Positions 12,628 to 26,241 of a stretch of DNA of 64,000 bases are shown in pieces. Position 1 is the first letter of the stretch. The number at the start of each line of letters is the position of its first letter. The position numbers were made by a program, and so were the translations under genes. The notes under the pieces are model-generated. The model saw only the letters and a program-made list of their open reading frames with translations. It had not been told where the DNA came from and made no database searches. The DNA is taken from positions 10,099,608 through 10,163,607 of the forward strand of contig NC_088299.1 in NCBI RefSeq assembly GCF_032854445.1, in the 5' to 3' direction. This stretch comes from Liolophura sinensis (lineage: Eukaryota; Mollusca; Polyplacophora; Chitonida; Chitonidae).

Positions 12628-13430
12628 ATTCTACTACTTTTTGGATTTGATAACATCACCCCACATGGGTATGACTATACTGAATCACATTGTATGTCCT
12701 CGTGCTTCTGTTTTGGATTTTGGTTATATGTCACAAGATATATCGAAAAATAACATTATATTTGACACATTCACATCGAGATATGTGTGCAATATTGTGG
12801 ACGTGGCGTTACCACATATTCATTCATTCATTCATTCGCTGTATGCCTGGTGCATTTAACTCCAAATGTATGCATGACGTTCTCTTTCAGTGAGAGTTGT
12901 TTAAGCATTTCTCCACATCACCATTGTGGATAATTGAATATGATAGATTATTAAATATTATGCCAACTCACAGTGTTGAAATTTTGTTTTGTTTACAGTC
13001 GTTTATTAAATAAATATTCCCTTGCTCAGAATTTGACTTATACACTGATAAGTCCTACAAAAAGTTTTGATGATTACAACAAGCAATCGTTTTTCATTTA
13101 TGACTGGAAGAATATTGTCTTACGTGAGTTAATGAATAAAGCAGAGATTGTTTTACGTTGATGACTGGGGCAAGGTCCATTGATGTTGTGTATGTTTTAG
13201 TTACATAATCGGCAGACGCTGTTGACGTACAAAAAGCCAGGCAGACGAACTGAAGGTTGAACGGACTCATGCAGCCGCCCAAAGATCAGAAGCTGTGGGA
13301 AAAAAGCACTTTGGTGAACAGGCAATTTCCCATTTCTCGCGATCTTGGTAATACCAGCCTATAATCTGGTTATGCAAATGAGCTATTGATGCTGATGATG
13401 CCCCTGTTAACTGGTTTAGGTCTCAGGCAG
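12628..13430. other. Intergenic, nothing recognised
   Basis: AT-rich sequence with a short ATTC run at 12820-12837. The small open frames show no family resemblance and no plausible splice sites. Confidence 0.5.
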
Positions 13431-13925
13431 AGTTTTGCCCAAATTCAATTGTAACGGGCACGATGCAGACACTAAGTGCTATAAAATTGACCCGTCATAT
13501 GAAGAGCTACGATGTGTCGAGTTGGAAAAGGCCCTCCTTTGTTGGCCCGTCTCGGCGTTTCGATGGCATGATTGGGATCCAGCTAACCGGAAGGGCGCAA
13601 TTTTCGAGCGCCACCCTGACCGCGGCCGTTTGGCCCCACAAAGCCAGAGAGCAGCGACAAAAAGACAGTCGTTAGCTGGCGTTAAACTGCGGGATTGGCC
13701 GATGAAAAACAAACCAATTTACACCAGAGAATTTATAGGAATTGTCCGGGATGAAACATTAAAGGCTTACAGCTTCCGACAGATGCTCTATCAAGCCTCT
13801 AACGATCGCTTCCCTTTTGTGGAACCCCGTGTTAATTTAATAAACAATTTCCAAGTGGATGATCGACGCGAGCTCTTCCCAATGTGGTTCGTCAGTGTTG
13901 TGGTCGGAAAAATTGTATAAGAGTG
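13430..13925 (+). other. GC-rich island with a 161-codon open frame, status unknown
   Basis: An ATG at 13435 opens 161 codons to a stop at 13918-13920, within the only locally GC/CpG-rich block between 10 and 20 kb. I recognise no domain, signal peptide or membrane segment; the product would be basic and Trp/Arg-rich. The opposite strand is also open for 77 codons, which points to composition rather than coding. TATAAAA at 13480-13486 and two CCAAT-type motifs (ATTGG near 13694, CCAAT near 13715) suggest it could be a promoter. Coding status is doubtful. Confidence 0.25.
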
Positions 13926-14403
13926 AGTTCCGGAAAATATAGCTTGACTTAATCATCACATGTATACGGCCAGGGAATAGGTGTGTTTGCTTTATGTGAA
14001 GAATCCAATTTCTAATATGCAAGCACGCCCTATTCTACACTTTTACGTATCAACAACGAATCACCAGAAAAGATCATCTATAAGTCAATCCAATCTTCAG
14101 CTTTACTATGTACATTTTAATGCAGGTAAAATGAAAAAAAAATGCCGACGTGTTCTGAACAATCTCTATACCGGCCTTCCTGTATATCTTTAATCGTAGC
14201 TTTTCGGGTTCCTTTCATATAAATAATTCGAATCATACAACATTTTATTTTGAGGCACACACGATTTGAATTCATTACACATGCAGTTGAAGCTCTGTAG
14301 CATTCAAAAAGTCGCGAAACCGTACAGAGATGTTTTAAATTCTTCAACGTCTTCAACTTTTGATTTATTTAATACTTCTGTATCTGCCTGAGTAATACAA
14401 CAG

Positions 14404-14511
14404 CATGTGGTTATAAATGTATATTACATCAAACATCGGTATGTGGTTATAAATGTATATTACATCAAACATCGGTATGTGGTTATAAATGTATATTACA
14501 TCAAACATCTG
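14404..14511. repeat. Tandem repeat, 36 bp x 3
   Basis: Three near-identical units begin GTATGTGGTTATAAATGTAT and end ACATCAAACATC. The period, a multiple of three, keeps an open frame on the minus strand, which I treat as an artefact. Confidence 0.93.
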
Positions 14512-15540
14512 TCTATGTGCGCACGTTTGGTCTGATTTCAAAAGTGCATGGTATTGTCTCACAAGATGATGACTGTGTGAAAACATATGTTGCTATAGAG
14601 GGTCTATATTTTTGAACAGCTGAGCTCTATCTAAATTCATAGCTACTCGTTTCTTTTAAAACACAACAATACATGCAAATGTGAATAGTCTTTTGACTCA
14701 GGTTATTTGAGTTCCGTATACACAATAGACGTATGAATACATCCGCGCTTCATTTGTTCGATTCAATTTGGCAGATAACCAAGCATCACAACGTGTATCT
14801 AAAACATAGATTTGCTGAACATTTTCCTCAATAAGAAAAATTCACAATCGGGGCTCTTCTGGTCGTATATACTGAAATTTCTGATGATATTCTAACTTTA
14901 AATCTCTTGTGTTACCTTGCTCATATTAATTTACAGCCTTTGGTCGATAGAGCTGCTATTGTCAATACACAACTACATGATCTTGATAATATGGAAAGCA
15001 TCCTAAGATATATGAAAATTTGCGATCATAACCCAAATGAGATGCATATTTTGATGAGCGACAACTTATATACTATAGCAAGTTGCACGATCTGCATACT
15101 GATTAAATTTATGCGTCTATATGCATAAAATTTACTGCGTCTTTCCAGCATCATTGGAATCTGTTGATAACTTCTCTTTACATAAATGAATTCAAATTTC
15201 TTACTTTGTTCACTGTTTTAGTTCCTTAGTGGTTTGTTATGAACGTTGTTTTAGAAATTGGTCTTACAGTCTATATGAGTATACCGAAATATTTATTGTG
15301 GATGAGGATTTGTATATGACTATATATCTGTTTAGACGTTTAAGGATTGTATATATAGTGTCCCATATCTGTAGAGATTATCAAACTTTCTTGCTATATT
15401 TTTCATGCACCACAGCCTTTTGGCCAAACAGGGGTGCATATAGATATTTGACGTTTGTTTATAACATTGATGTACTCAATGAAGCTGTGAATATAGATAG
15501 ACATTCACATGAATTAAGTCAAAAATACAATCACGAACGA

Positions 15541-15890
15541 GGAAACTGACGTACGGTTCATTAGGGAACTGACGTACGGTTCGTTAGGAAAATGACGTAC
15601 GGTTCACGAGGAAAATGACGTACGGCTCATGAGGAAACTGACGTACAGTTCATACGGAAACTGACATACGGCTCATAGGGAAACTGACGTACGGCTCATG
15701 AGGAAACTGACGTATGGTTCATTAGGGAACTGACGTACGGTTCGTTAGGAAACTGACGTCGGTTCACGAGAAAAATGACGTACGGCTCATGAGGAAACTG
15801 ACGTACGGTTCATAAGGAAACTGACGTACGGCTCATGGGGAAACTGACGTACGGCTCATGAGGAAACTGAGGTACGGTTCAGGAGGAAAC
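15541..15890. repeat. Tandem array, 23 bp x 15, with higher-order structure
   Basis: The monomer is GAAACTGACGTACGGTTCAT plus a 3-base variable end. Fifteen copies are countable. Variant markers recur with a period of seven monomers (161 bp): the series CATTAG, CGTTAG, CACGAG, CATGAG appears at copies 1-4 and again at 8-11. One copy lost a base (GACGTCGG), and another has GAGGTACGG. Confidence 0.93.
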
Positions 15891-17597
15891 AAGTATATAT
15901 ACGGTAAATGACATAAAATTTCGGCCAAAATGATTCGTTTTAAGAGGCAAATAAATAATATAATATATTTATTTACTTTTGGTGATGAAACTTGCTTTTG
16001 TCCAGAATCACCCTGCGTTCCAAACTAACTTGAAAATGTCTTTGTAAGGTCAAGATAATTCTAAGAATCAAACAAAATGTGCTGTTTATAGATCAGATAC
16101 TATGTCCATGATGCTTTAGGACACTTTTCCAGCCAAGCAACATGGTCAACCAAACACATACAGGAGTTTTACCTTTCTCAAAAAGAAACATAGCTAGATT
16201 TTAAGGCAAAGTTATAAAAAAAGCTGCATGACACACGTGTTTTTCGTTGTCATTTTCACAAAAGAACAATTTCTGGATGATCTCTCAGATTCAACGGTCA
16301 TAGAACAGGCATGGTCCCCAAGGGGTAATTTCCTTTTCGTAGCAAAATATCAGGTTACATTTTTTTACAGATAATTTTGTTTCAGAACATGTTGCCTTTG
16401 AGACTCATGGTTCAGTGGCTACAGTATTGTTTGTCGGAGAGTTTGATAAAAACCACTGGATTTCAGTCCAAACACAAGAGACTCTGAAGCGTGAACTCTT
16501 CTGATGAACAGCTCCTGCTGGCACAATTAAAAGAACTCGTTATCGAATTAGAAATCATAATCAAGTTTTCCGCTAAAGTTCGCATCGCCAGTTCCTGCCA
16601 TTTGTGATTTAGTGACCATCTAACTCACAGCAATAAATAACTAGTCGTCTGCATATCATTGTAATAATGAAGCTACGTCTCAGGGTGTGTTTGAATCTAT
16701 AACTCACACTCTCTGTGGGAAGTACAGGCACTTCCGCTTCGGCGCACAACGCTGCAGCCTTGCTGATATACGCCTGGAAAATCAATCCGCCAGCAAAGCT
16801 ATTTTAAACTAACAACCGAGGCGAAAAATGTAATTAGGCTTGGCACACAGCACCAATCTGATAAACCTTCATTGATATGTTTTGATCGTCGCTTATTAGC
16901 GGACAACTGTTTCACCGAAATGTCGATTACTGACCAAACTACGCAGACATAATTCGTAAGAATACAGGAACCTAGTTATTGTCAGCACAGCATGTATTGA
17001 TGACGTGTGTGTTTATGAACAATTCAATTATCCGGCTTTCATAAGCTTTTGTTGCCACTGACTTTGTCGTTTGGTGAAGCGACGTAAAAAAGGAAGTATT
17101 GACACTGCTTTTATCGCTTCATTGAGATTGATTGCTATATCAGTTAATAGCCAACTGCTTTTATTTTAACGTGTTAACACAGTACAAAAGTAGTGATTAT
17201 TCATGTATAAAAGACTATTTTAAAAGTTTTTTGGATCAAGATTAACGCGTGTAAGATTAGGTTATCAACTGAAAGAGGCTTAGATCATGCTATATAGCTG
17301 CACAGCGGTGTCCATTGGTTACTTTCAAACTTACGTTGTGAACAGTCGAAGAGGTAACTCAGTGACGATTCTTACAAGGTCTCTAATCCATGGCTGTAAA
17401 CAATTTTCATTCTCTTATCGCTTAGTTAAGTAAACCAGGAAGTTTCAAGACCCTAGATGGCCGGAAATGAACTATGACACTATTACATGAGACAAAATCA
17501 GTCACCAGCAGTTATTTCGTTCTGGTCACTGTTTGTCATTTCCTTCATGAAAAGAAAGAGAAAAAAGGTCCGTGTGTGACGAGCTGAAGAAACTATG
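15891..17597. other. Intergenic, nothing recognised
   Basis: AT-rich unique-looking sequence without a supported exon, RNA gene or repeat. Confidence 0.5.
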
Positions 17598-17811
17598 TCA
17601 GGTACTCACACGAGTTGATCCAGTGCCGTCGCTGTGAGTTCAAGTCCAACTCATGCTGGCTTCCTCAGGCGTTCGTGGGAAGATGTGCAGCAACCTGCGG
17701 ATGGACATGAGTTTCCTCCAATCCATGCCCTGTTTACTCCCACCATAATGCTGGCCACCGTCGTATAAGTGAAATATTCATGAGTACAGCGTAAAACATC
17801 AATCAAATAGT
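17598..17811 (+). mobile_element. SINE family 1, nearly full length
   Basis: The box B-like GTGAGTTCAAGTCCAAC near 17634-17650 is followed by GCTGGCTTCCTCAGG, the body, and the GTATAAGTGAAATATTCATG 3' end with ATCAATCAAAT. The box A end is eroded. Confidence 0.85.
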
Positions 17812-20800
17812 CCCCAAGAGTTAATGTAGCCAGATAAGGAAGACGATATGCGTGTGGACTATGACACAGGACAGCTGATACAGTCACGCAAGATGGGTGC
17901 ATGGAACATCAAATCCCACTTCCAAAAATCTTTCTCTCGCGGCAGTTATTTATTTATTTGTGTTTTTGATTGCTATTTACCTCTGTACTGAAAAGCTACT
18001 GAGATAGATCACAAAAACTACTCGTCAGAATCCACGAAGAGCGCATTATTATACAGATGGTCATTTAGCACTTTTTGTCATATAAAAAGGAAAATGGTGT
18101 AAAACTGACAGCTGAAAGATACATTTTTTAATTCATCAATGAACCACATTTTTCTTCATGCTGATTTAGTTTGATAGACTGATGGTAGGGTTGTTTTTTA
18201 TTCACGAGGTGGGATTTTCTAAGTATACCCATGCAGTATCCTTATCACCATATGGGTTTGTTAGCAAAGTTACCCAAACTAACTTACGAAGTGTCTTATC
18301 TGTGAGAAACTGGACAAAAGTGTTTGTCATCCCTGATGATGCTCCTTCGGGAAGCTGTATGAAAGCGTTATCTAACGGTAGTTTGGCCAGAGGTCATTTC
18401 CGTGAACGTATAAAGCACGTATGTGTGTACATGTGATGTATTCGCCAACAAACCTCTGCTGACAACTTGAATGGTGTAGTAGGGTACCGATGTGTGACGG
18501 TCCCTCGGGACAGGGGTGAAACGTCAACTAACGGGGTCAAAGGTCAACTGCCGACGATTTCTCCATATGCCTTTTTCTTGGCCGCTTAGTGAAGGAATGG
18601 TACAGACGTGGTTAGTGAAGGTTTATGGTGATGGTAGTGATGGTATTCTTAATGGCACAAGGAGAATGGCTTTTTTTTTGACATTAATGCTTATGTAAAG
18701 CATGAAAGGAAGTTGTTAAGAACCTAGCTGAAAACTCACACACCTATCTCTATGCCCTCAAAATCTATTTACCCTTTAAATGCTAATTTTTGTTTCAGCT
18801 TGGAATTTTTCGCAGATATAGTTTGCCAAAAGAACATAAAAATTATCCCACATCCGGGCTATTGGAATCAATCACTGTCCCGTCCCTTGAACTGATGGGA
18901 AGACTGTCCTGTCATGTAAAACCATTAGAAAGTTGTAGTGGTACCATAGCAACGCTGTAATGCCTCTAGAAACCATGAGAACACTGCCCTGTCCTGTGAA
19001 ACCACTAGAAGGTTAGATACCGGTTCTTGCTCCTCTAGCTGATTAGAAGCTGTACTATATGTATGCACCATGTCACTCTCATGTGGAACTGGTTGTTCCA
19101 TGAAACATACTCCTCGAACAACAGGGTTTACGTCGATTAGAAAAAGAAAAGCTTTTTGTAACCAAAATAAAAACCCGAACATTTTAAGCCCAGTCAATAT
19201 GCATCTTGTAGTCAGAATTCTACCTACATATTGTCAACTGATAAAATTCTGAATCTTTTTTGTTTTGTTTTTTGTTGCCAAAGTCAAAATACACTGTTCT
19301 GGCCCTCTTTCATGGCGTTGCAGAGGTAGGGAACAACTAGTCCTAGGGTGTTAACGGATCTGGCTTATACCCTGAGTAAAATAAGATTGACATATCTTGA
19401 GAATTAAGTGTCATTTCCTTCCCAGCCGAATTTCGTTGTGTGGAATTCACAATGCAGATCCAAGGACGAGTCTGATGAGGTGTATATACGGTGAAGTCAT
19501 TCTCAGGATTATGTCGGATTAGTCACACACGTGCTCCATATTGGCTCTTTCTTTTCTGAACATACCCATCTAGTCCGGTGACAACGGGAAGATCCTTGGG
19601 AACGAACGGTGAAACTAATCGGATCGTCGCATCAATTGTTCAGATGTTCAATTGCCTTTTTTGTGGTTCACGAATATTATTCATTTTGGACTTCATCGGT
19701 TGCCATTTAAAACAAGATGAATTTGGAAAAACAGCAATTACAGAATCGTAATACCTTTCTGTTGTTGCATATTTGACATGCACAGACGGAACAAATTTGA
19801 CATTTTACGCTGTACTCAAGAATATTTCTTGGAGTTCGGGGGAAACAGGGGGCAGACCTTCCCATGTATGGTGCTTTTTTATTATTGTTGACATATTATA
19901 GCAGTGGTGGTACAAGTTATAGAAGCAGAAGATCCTGGAACTGCGTCTCTTTTCGGTTTACACCCGGAAACATGGGCTTGAAGGGCACCAATCCAGCACT
20001 AACTGAATAACACTATATAAACAAAGACAACAATGCAGAATAAAAACGCAATATAGCATCGCTACATTGTAACATATCATCGCATTAAATTATTTAATTT
20101 CGCTTACATTGAACTTCGTTTTGAATGGCTTTCAAAAGTCATGTGAAATTTTATGTGAAGTGTAATTTCTAAGTGACGAATTTTAGATATATGTATAGAC
20201 GAGACTTTGTTTCTTATAGGCAGCGCATTGAAATGTGATTGCTTTTCTTATATTTAATAAGGATTTCTTTGTTTCTTACTGGATTCATTCAGAATGTATT
20301 AGTCTTAATTAAGGAGTGACAATTACTGACTGGGTGAGTGTTACTACTGACCACTGGTACATAGCCGTCGTTAAAGACAAGTTAAACCCCAGATAAACTG
20401 ATATATGAACGATGTGTTATGTTGCCAAGCGTTTGCTCTCTGCATTTGGAAGACAAAGGGCCGGGGGGTGGGGTGTTCCCGTGGCAAAACAATTGTGTGA
20501 AATAGTTTATGAAGATTTGTCAATTTAACTCAAATTAAAATGGTCATGATGACGTCAACTAACTCAGATTTGACTGATCGTGAAGATGCCTGCTAACCAT
20601 TTCGCATCTCCCGTCATTTCTAATTCATGGGCTGCTTGGCGGGTGCTCTAACTAGCCACTGGTGTCGTATTTCTACTTAACCAGTTCAAACAAATGGCGG
20701 CAGGAGCGTATTCTCTCCACATGGCTATGTAAGGGAGAACATCAGAAAAATTATCTCCATAATTATATTATTAGCATGAATGAATTATGAGATAGTTATA

Positions 20801-22660
20801 AGGTTCATTGGAACGGTCATGCTGAGGATATGCAACTCTCTAGGGAAAGGAGGAACAGTTTGTCGCTCTTTCTCTTAACTGCCTCCGACACAGAAGAGCG
20901 GCAACTGTCGGAATAACTCAATTAACACTTTTGCCGGGTGGTATCAAACTGTTATCTTAACAGGAGGTTGATAGGCCCAGCCTTCTCCGGCTGCCCCGGG
21001 CTGCCTTCTGGCTGGTTCCTCTCCGTTGGGAAGACGATGGGGGAGATTTTAGCATGGCAGTATTCCACCCAGACTTCGTTGCTAGTCTCTTATTTTCCAA
21101 AAACAGAAAAACTCACAGATTCTACTCGTCATCATTGTCAATAAATTTGTTTATAAATTTGGTCTCTAAGAACAAAACATCAGTGTCAGTGCATGAGTTA
21201 CTTTAGCATGCGACATTTAGACGTAACACGATACAGATGCATATACATCAATTACGCATGGAAAGGACGTTAAGTAATGCTTCGTGGAATTTCACTATCA
21301 AGACATCAATGCAGCACTGAACATCAATGTAGCATTAGCTTAACTTGCAATATACAGTGAATAAACAAAGCGCAACGATGCAGAATAAGAAAACATCACT
21401 ACATTGTAACACATTCCCTCTTTAAATAATTTATTTTCGTCTTAATTACGAGTAAATAATCATAAATGAATCTGCTATAATTTCTTTATCTGCAGGGATA
21501 TCATTTCAGAGCGATGACAAATAGAATTAAAAAAAATGAAGCAAACATGGTTAACAGCATAGCGCATTTGTCCAGTCTGCAATGCAGTGAATTTTTCTTC
21601 TCTGTTATCGTGAGCTTTTCTTCTCTTTTCTCATTATAAAAAAGGAAATTCACCATGCTAGTATTAGTCTTAGTCCAGACTACAGGCAAATATTGCTCGT
21701 CATCTTGCTGAAGCCACCTATTGGCATAAAACCTGCATTAACGACGGGTATATGTGAATGAGGTTTATGGGGAAAGTTTCACTTTCTATATACTTTGGCA
21801 AAAGAAACTACATTATATTGGTCTCCAAGAAGAGGATTTCTTGGGAGCCACACCGGTTAACTGCACGCACCTGCCGAAAGTTCTTTCATATACATGCAAA
21901 CTGATTCAAACGTTGATCAAAACTGAACATGATCGCGTTTGTGTGTTGGATGATATATACTATACTCCATCCGTCAGATCTGTCCAGTGCTCAGTCAACC
22001 TGATATGACGGTTATAAATGAAATGGCGCCCAACATGTCAGAAGCGTGCGGCGTGGAGTTTATACTCACAGCTGAAGGACTTACACACCATTTGCATTTA
22101 TTACAATCACTGCTGTAGAGAGCTCGGTGTGGACTAGCTTGTCTGAGGGAGTGACAAACATGGCGACTTCATCACGACTAGTTTACACGAAACCCCGGGG
22201 ACTCACTCAGATAAATCTCATCTCGAACAAACCAGCCCTAGACGCATCGCCCAAACTATTCCTTACCGTTGATAAAAGTCGCCCGAAACCTAGGACTACC
22301 CCGCGGAGACAGCCCTCCCGAAAGCTCTAGCGCTCATAACGATACCGTCCGACTTGAGCTGCTTATCTGCAGACTTTCGTATTGCTCTGATAGAGACCTG
22401 GATTCCACTGATGCAGACGACCACACAAACTGCATGTACCTCCACATATACACACCTCTTTATAGTTTGCATCATGATGCGCATGCCCCATGCTGTTTTT
22501 CTGCTTCATTCTGACTTAGGCTCTCAATATGGAACTATATCTATCGATAGGTAGGTGATGGTAGTGAATGATGTACGGCATGATCAGTGCTGAAACCAAG
22601 TAGTGTTCACATTAATACATTACAACATAGAGATGAGAATGAATTATACTCTAAAATTAT
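17812..22660. other. Intergenic, one SINE remnant, no gene recognised
   Basis: It contains a short SINE family 1 remnant (19795-19881). A CpG-containing stretch near 22020-22350 has overlapping open frames on both strands but no recognisable protein. Nothing else was found. Confidence 0.45.
19795..19881 (-). mobile_element. SINE family 1 remnant with internal deletion
   Basis: CATTTTACGCTGTACTCAAG at the tail side joins directly to GGGGGAAACAGGGGGCAGA and CCTTCCCATGTATGG. The middle of the body is missing. Confidence 0.75.
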
Positions 22661-22667
22661 CTAAGCT

Positions 22668-22985
22668 GAATATCTGCAGATGAATACCTGCAGCTCAATA
22701 TCTTCTGATGAGTACCTGCGCTTGAATATCTACATTTGAATATCTCTTGATGAGTATCTACATTTGAATATCTGCTGCTGAGTATCTACAGTTGATTATC
22801 TGCTGATGAGTATCTACACTGGAATATCTTATGATGGTTATCTACGCTTGAATATCTGCTGCTGGGTATCTACACTTGAATATACTCTGATGAGTATCTA
22901 CACATGAATATACTCTGATGAGCATCTACACTTGAATATCTACTGAGCAGTATCTACAGTTGAACATCTGCTGATGGACATCTTT
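22668..22985. repeat. Tandem array, 28 bp x about 11
   Basis: Units of the form GAGTATCTACACTTGAATAT plus CTGCTGAT recur about eleven times with 10-20 percent divergence by eye. One copy carries a 1-2 bp indel near 22950. Confidence 0.9.
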
Positions 22986-22994
22986 ACTTGGTTT

Positions 22995-23128
22995 TTTATT
23001 TATATGTTTCTTTATTTATTTCATTTGTGTTTTACCCCCTACTCAAGAATATTTCACTTATACGAAGGCGACCAGTATTATGGTAGGAGGAAACCGGAGA
23101 GAGAACGGGGGAAACCCACGACCTTCTC
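22995..23128 (-). mobile_element. SINE family 1, 3' part
   Basis: A degenerate TTTATTTATTT tail, TACTCAAGAATATTTCACTT, ATTATGGTAGGAGGAAACCG and CGGGGGAAACCCACGACC are visible. It is truncated at the start of the ATCC satellite side. Confidence 0.85.
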
Positions 23129-23214
23129 ATGACCTAGCATACCTGTTGTTTCATAAAACTACACAATTTGTTGTGGAACCTACAGAACCTACAACCTTCG
23201 CGTCATTCAGTCAT

Positions 23215-24080
23215 TTATTCATTCATTTAACCATTCATCCATCCCTCCACCCTTCCCTCCCTCCCTCCCTCCATCCATAAATCCATCCATCCATCCATAG
23301 ACCCATTCCTCCATCCCTCCACCCATCCATATACCCACCACTACCTCCCTCCATCCATCCACCCACACACCCCTTCCTCTCTCCCTCCCTCCATCCATCC
23401 ATCCATCCATTCATTATTCCATCCCTCCATCCATTCATCCTTCCATCCCTCCAGTCACCAATCCCTCCCTCCATCCGTCTATCTCCATATCCCTCCACCG
23501 ATCCTTATATCCCTCCATCCATCACCCCATCCCTCCATCCATCCTTCTATCCATCAATCCATCCTGCCATCTATCCATCATTCCATTTTTCCATTCATCC
23601 CTCCATCCATCCTTCCATCGCCCCATCCTTCCATCCCTACACAGATCCTTCCATCACCATCCTTCCATCCTTCCATCCATCCTTCCGTCACTCCATCCTT
23701 CCATCCCTCCATCCATCATTCCATCCCTTTATCCATCCATCCATCCATCCATCCATCCATCCATCCATCCATCCATCCATCCATTATTCCATCCATCCAA
23801 CCATCCATCCATCCTTCCATCCATTAATCCATCCTGCCATCTATCCATCATTCCATTTTTCCATTCATCCCTTCATACTTCCATCCATCCTTCCATCCCT
23901 CCATTCATTCCTCCATACTTCCATCCATCCATCATTCCACCCATAGATCCTCCCATCCATTCATCCTTCCATCCCTCCATTCATCCCTTCACACTTCAAC
24001 CCGTCATTACATCCCTCCATCCTTCGATCCCTCCATCCATCCTTCCATCCATCCACCCTTACATCCCTCCACCCTTCCAT
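23215..24080. repeat. ATCC/CCAT-type satellite, about 0.87 kb
   Basis: A long imperfect run of CCAT, TCCA and CCCT tetranucleotides, with a pure (CCAT)n core at about 23737-23783. The plus strand is almost purely pyrimidine plus A, giving strong strand asymmetry. Open frames across it (Met-Asp-Gly-Trp repeats) are spurious. Confidence 0.95.
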
Positions 24081-26227
24081 CCACTGAACCCGTTTATCCA
24101 TCCATCAATCCAATCTCAAATTCATGAAATCACCCATCGATCAATCAACCGGTCAACCAATCAATCAATCTACAGTCAGTCCTTTCTGTGAAACACTAGT
24201 ACATGTATGTACATTTTAAGAGCACCCGCAGTGTACAACCAATCATGCAGTGTACTCTCGGCCAAATCTCATAATACCATTTACGAGGTCGAGCTCTGTG
24301 AGATTTAATCTACAGCAGTTTGTCCTGTGTAAAATTTCGGGCGCTCATGAGAGATGTCATATATATGTGTGACGTCTGCAAATATCACCTATATGAAGCG
24401 ACCCCTGGGCTAAGTGGTGGGTGTGAGTTACTTCAGCGATGACAGCTCGTCAGAATGCCCCACTAATAGTTCGCGATTTCATAAACGCTATTCGTAAGGC
24501 ACTATTGTAGATCGTATTTGCAGGCCCCTTCGGTTTCATTACCGTCGTTCTGGGTTTACAAACATTAAATGTGTGCGGTCAGATACCGTTAGCTAACTTA
24601 CTGTCAGCGAACCTTTGCCCTTTCTATATATGTATAGGTGAAAACCGTTTAGACCATAAATGATTTATTTATTTATTTATTTTTTCATTGATTTATTTAT
24701 TTATCCTTGCACTCACTGCTTTCTTTTTGTCACCATTCATATATTTAAATGTATGTATTTCATTGCTCACATGAAATCGTTCTAAATGAATCCAACACCA
24801 TACAGTACATTTCAATATATTCTGTATTTGACACGTCAAGGAAAACATCGACTCGATGGTCACCCAGCCTTACATAAGAGTGAGGGTTAAATACCAGGTT
24901 ATGTGTCGACTACTATCGCTGGTGATCCCATACATACATACCACACACGATTATCTAGACATTACGTTTAATCGATATACTCTATATAGGTTGCCGTCAA
25001 CCTAAGTCAATGTATGATAATGGGATTACCTGACACTTCCACAGAAGCCGCTAAAATCTGCTTCTTTTCTGGATTACCCCCCTATTGGGTGTCAGAGAAG
25101 GAGGTGTGCAGTCGCCGGCGCACTGTTCTGCCTGTCAGAGCTAGCAATAGATTCGTTCTGAAATCCAGGCTTTGTATTTAATAAACACTCTAGCTTCGGG
25201 AGTCTTACGTGATCTTAGCGACTTTTCCTTACGCAGTCCTTGTAAACACATGGCCGCCGTCCGATATGACACCACACATCACGTTTGGTGTCAAATTTTC
25301 ACTAGATTTTTCTCTCTCTCTTTGTGTCTTACAGCAATATAGCAGCCCGGTGGTCCGATGGATGAATGCTTGGTTAAAACATGACAGCAGGTCTACACGT
25401 CTATTCTCTCAAAACCGCTTCATAAAGTTTAGCGCGAAAATCAAATCTCGATCATAAGGAGACATGACAAGCCAGTATTGCCAAGCAGGGATAGGCCTCC
25501 GACTTACATTTTCCACCGTCAGTATAATTCTCTATGTCATGCTAAACTATAGGTGTACGCAACAACTCAGAACCATTGTGTATTACACTGTGACTCCAGT
25601 AGAAGTAAATAAGTAAATAGTAATAAGGACAGTACGAAAGTTACCATGTCATTCCAATGCTATTTATAGCAAATGACACACCACATTGACGTGTAACTGT
25701 TTTGGGGGATATTAGTCGAATGCAATTTACTTGTATACACACATTCTGGATTTAATTATTAATTCCTATGACAATCGCACACAGGAACTACATCGAAGTC
25801 GCTACCAACTTAAGTAACTGGGACAGATACATACCTTTTCTGAAACAGAAGGAGCAATAGTGGAGTTTATTGCTAACGTTCACAGCTTCGAAGTCTTAAT
25901 TAGTATCAAGCTTATGATAACGTCGTTTCATTTCATTTCCACTATGGACATTTGCCTATTGATTTATCAAGGACAGGGCAGTGATGACTCAATATAATAA
26001 TATGCAAATTAGACGGACAAACGTGACAGTTTTAGAAAAGAAAACGTGACCTATTTCTGAGATATGTATTTAGATACAGTTTAACTCATTATACAGACAC
26101 GGGCAATGTCAGTACATAGGCGCTCTCTAAATCGTCTTCAAAAAAGGTAAATCCATCTACTCTGTTAACGTCATAGCCACTTTGTTATAAGATGTTTTTT
26201 CCTCGTATAACTACATGTACGTCTTTA
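24081..26227. other. Intergenic, nothing recognised
   Basis: No supported gene. There is a short TTTA run at 24663-24680 and a pyrimidine run TTTTTCTCTCTCTCTTTG near 25305-25323 followed by an AG, but no conserved coding sequence after it. Confidence 0.45.
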
Positions 26228-26241
26228 CATTGGCAGTGAGA
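26228..26241. repeat. Target-site duplication of the SINE, left copy
   Basis: CATTGGCAGTGAGA, identical to 26492-26505 on the other side of the SINE. Confidence 0.93.

Noticed and set aside
13435..13920. 161-codon open frame as a protein gene
   Set aside because: No recognisable domain, both strands open, local GC bias; kept only as a low-confidence island.
14365..14586. Protein with three 12-residue repeats
   Set aside because: The 36-bp tandem repeat is a multiple of three, so an open frame is expected without coding.
15541..15890. CRISPR-like array
   Set aside because: There are no unique spacers; the units are contiguous tandem copies in an animal genome.
17651..17902. Minus-strand open frame with EYFTYTTVASIMVG
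   Set aside because: That peptide recurs wherever SINE family 1 is translated antisense; it is a repeat artefact.
23219..23498. Gly/Trp/Met/Asp-rich open frames
   Set aside because: They translate the ATCC satellite and show no protein-like composition outside it.
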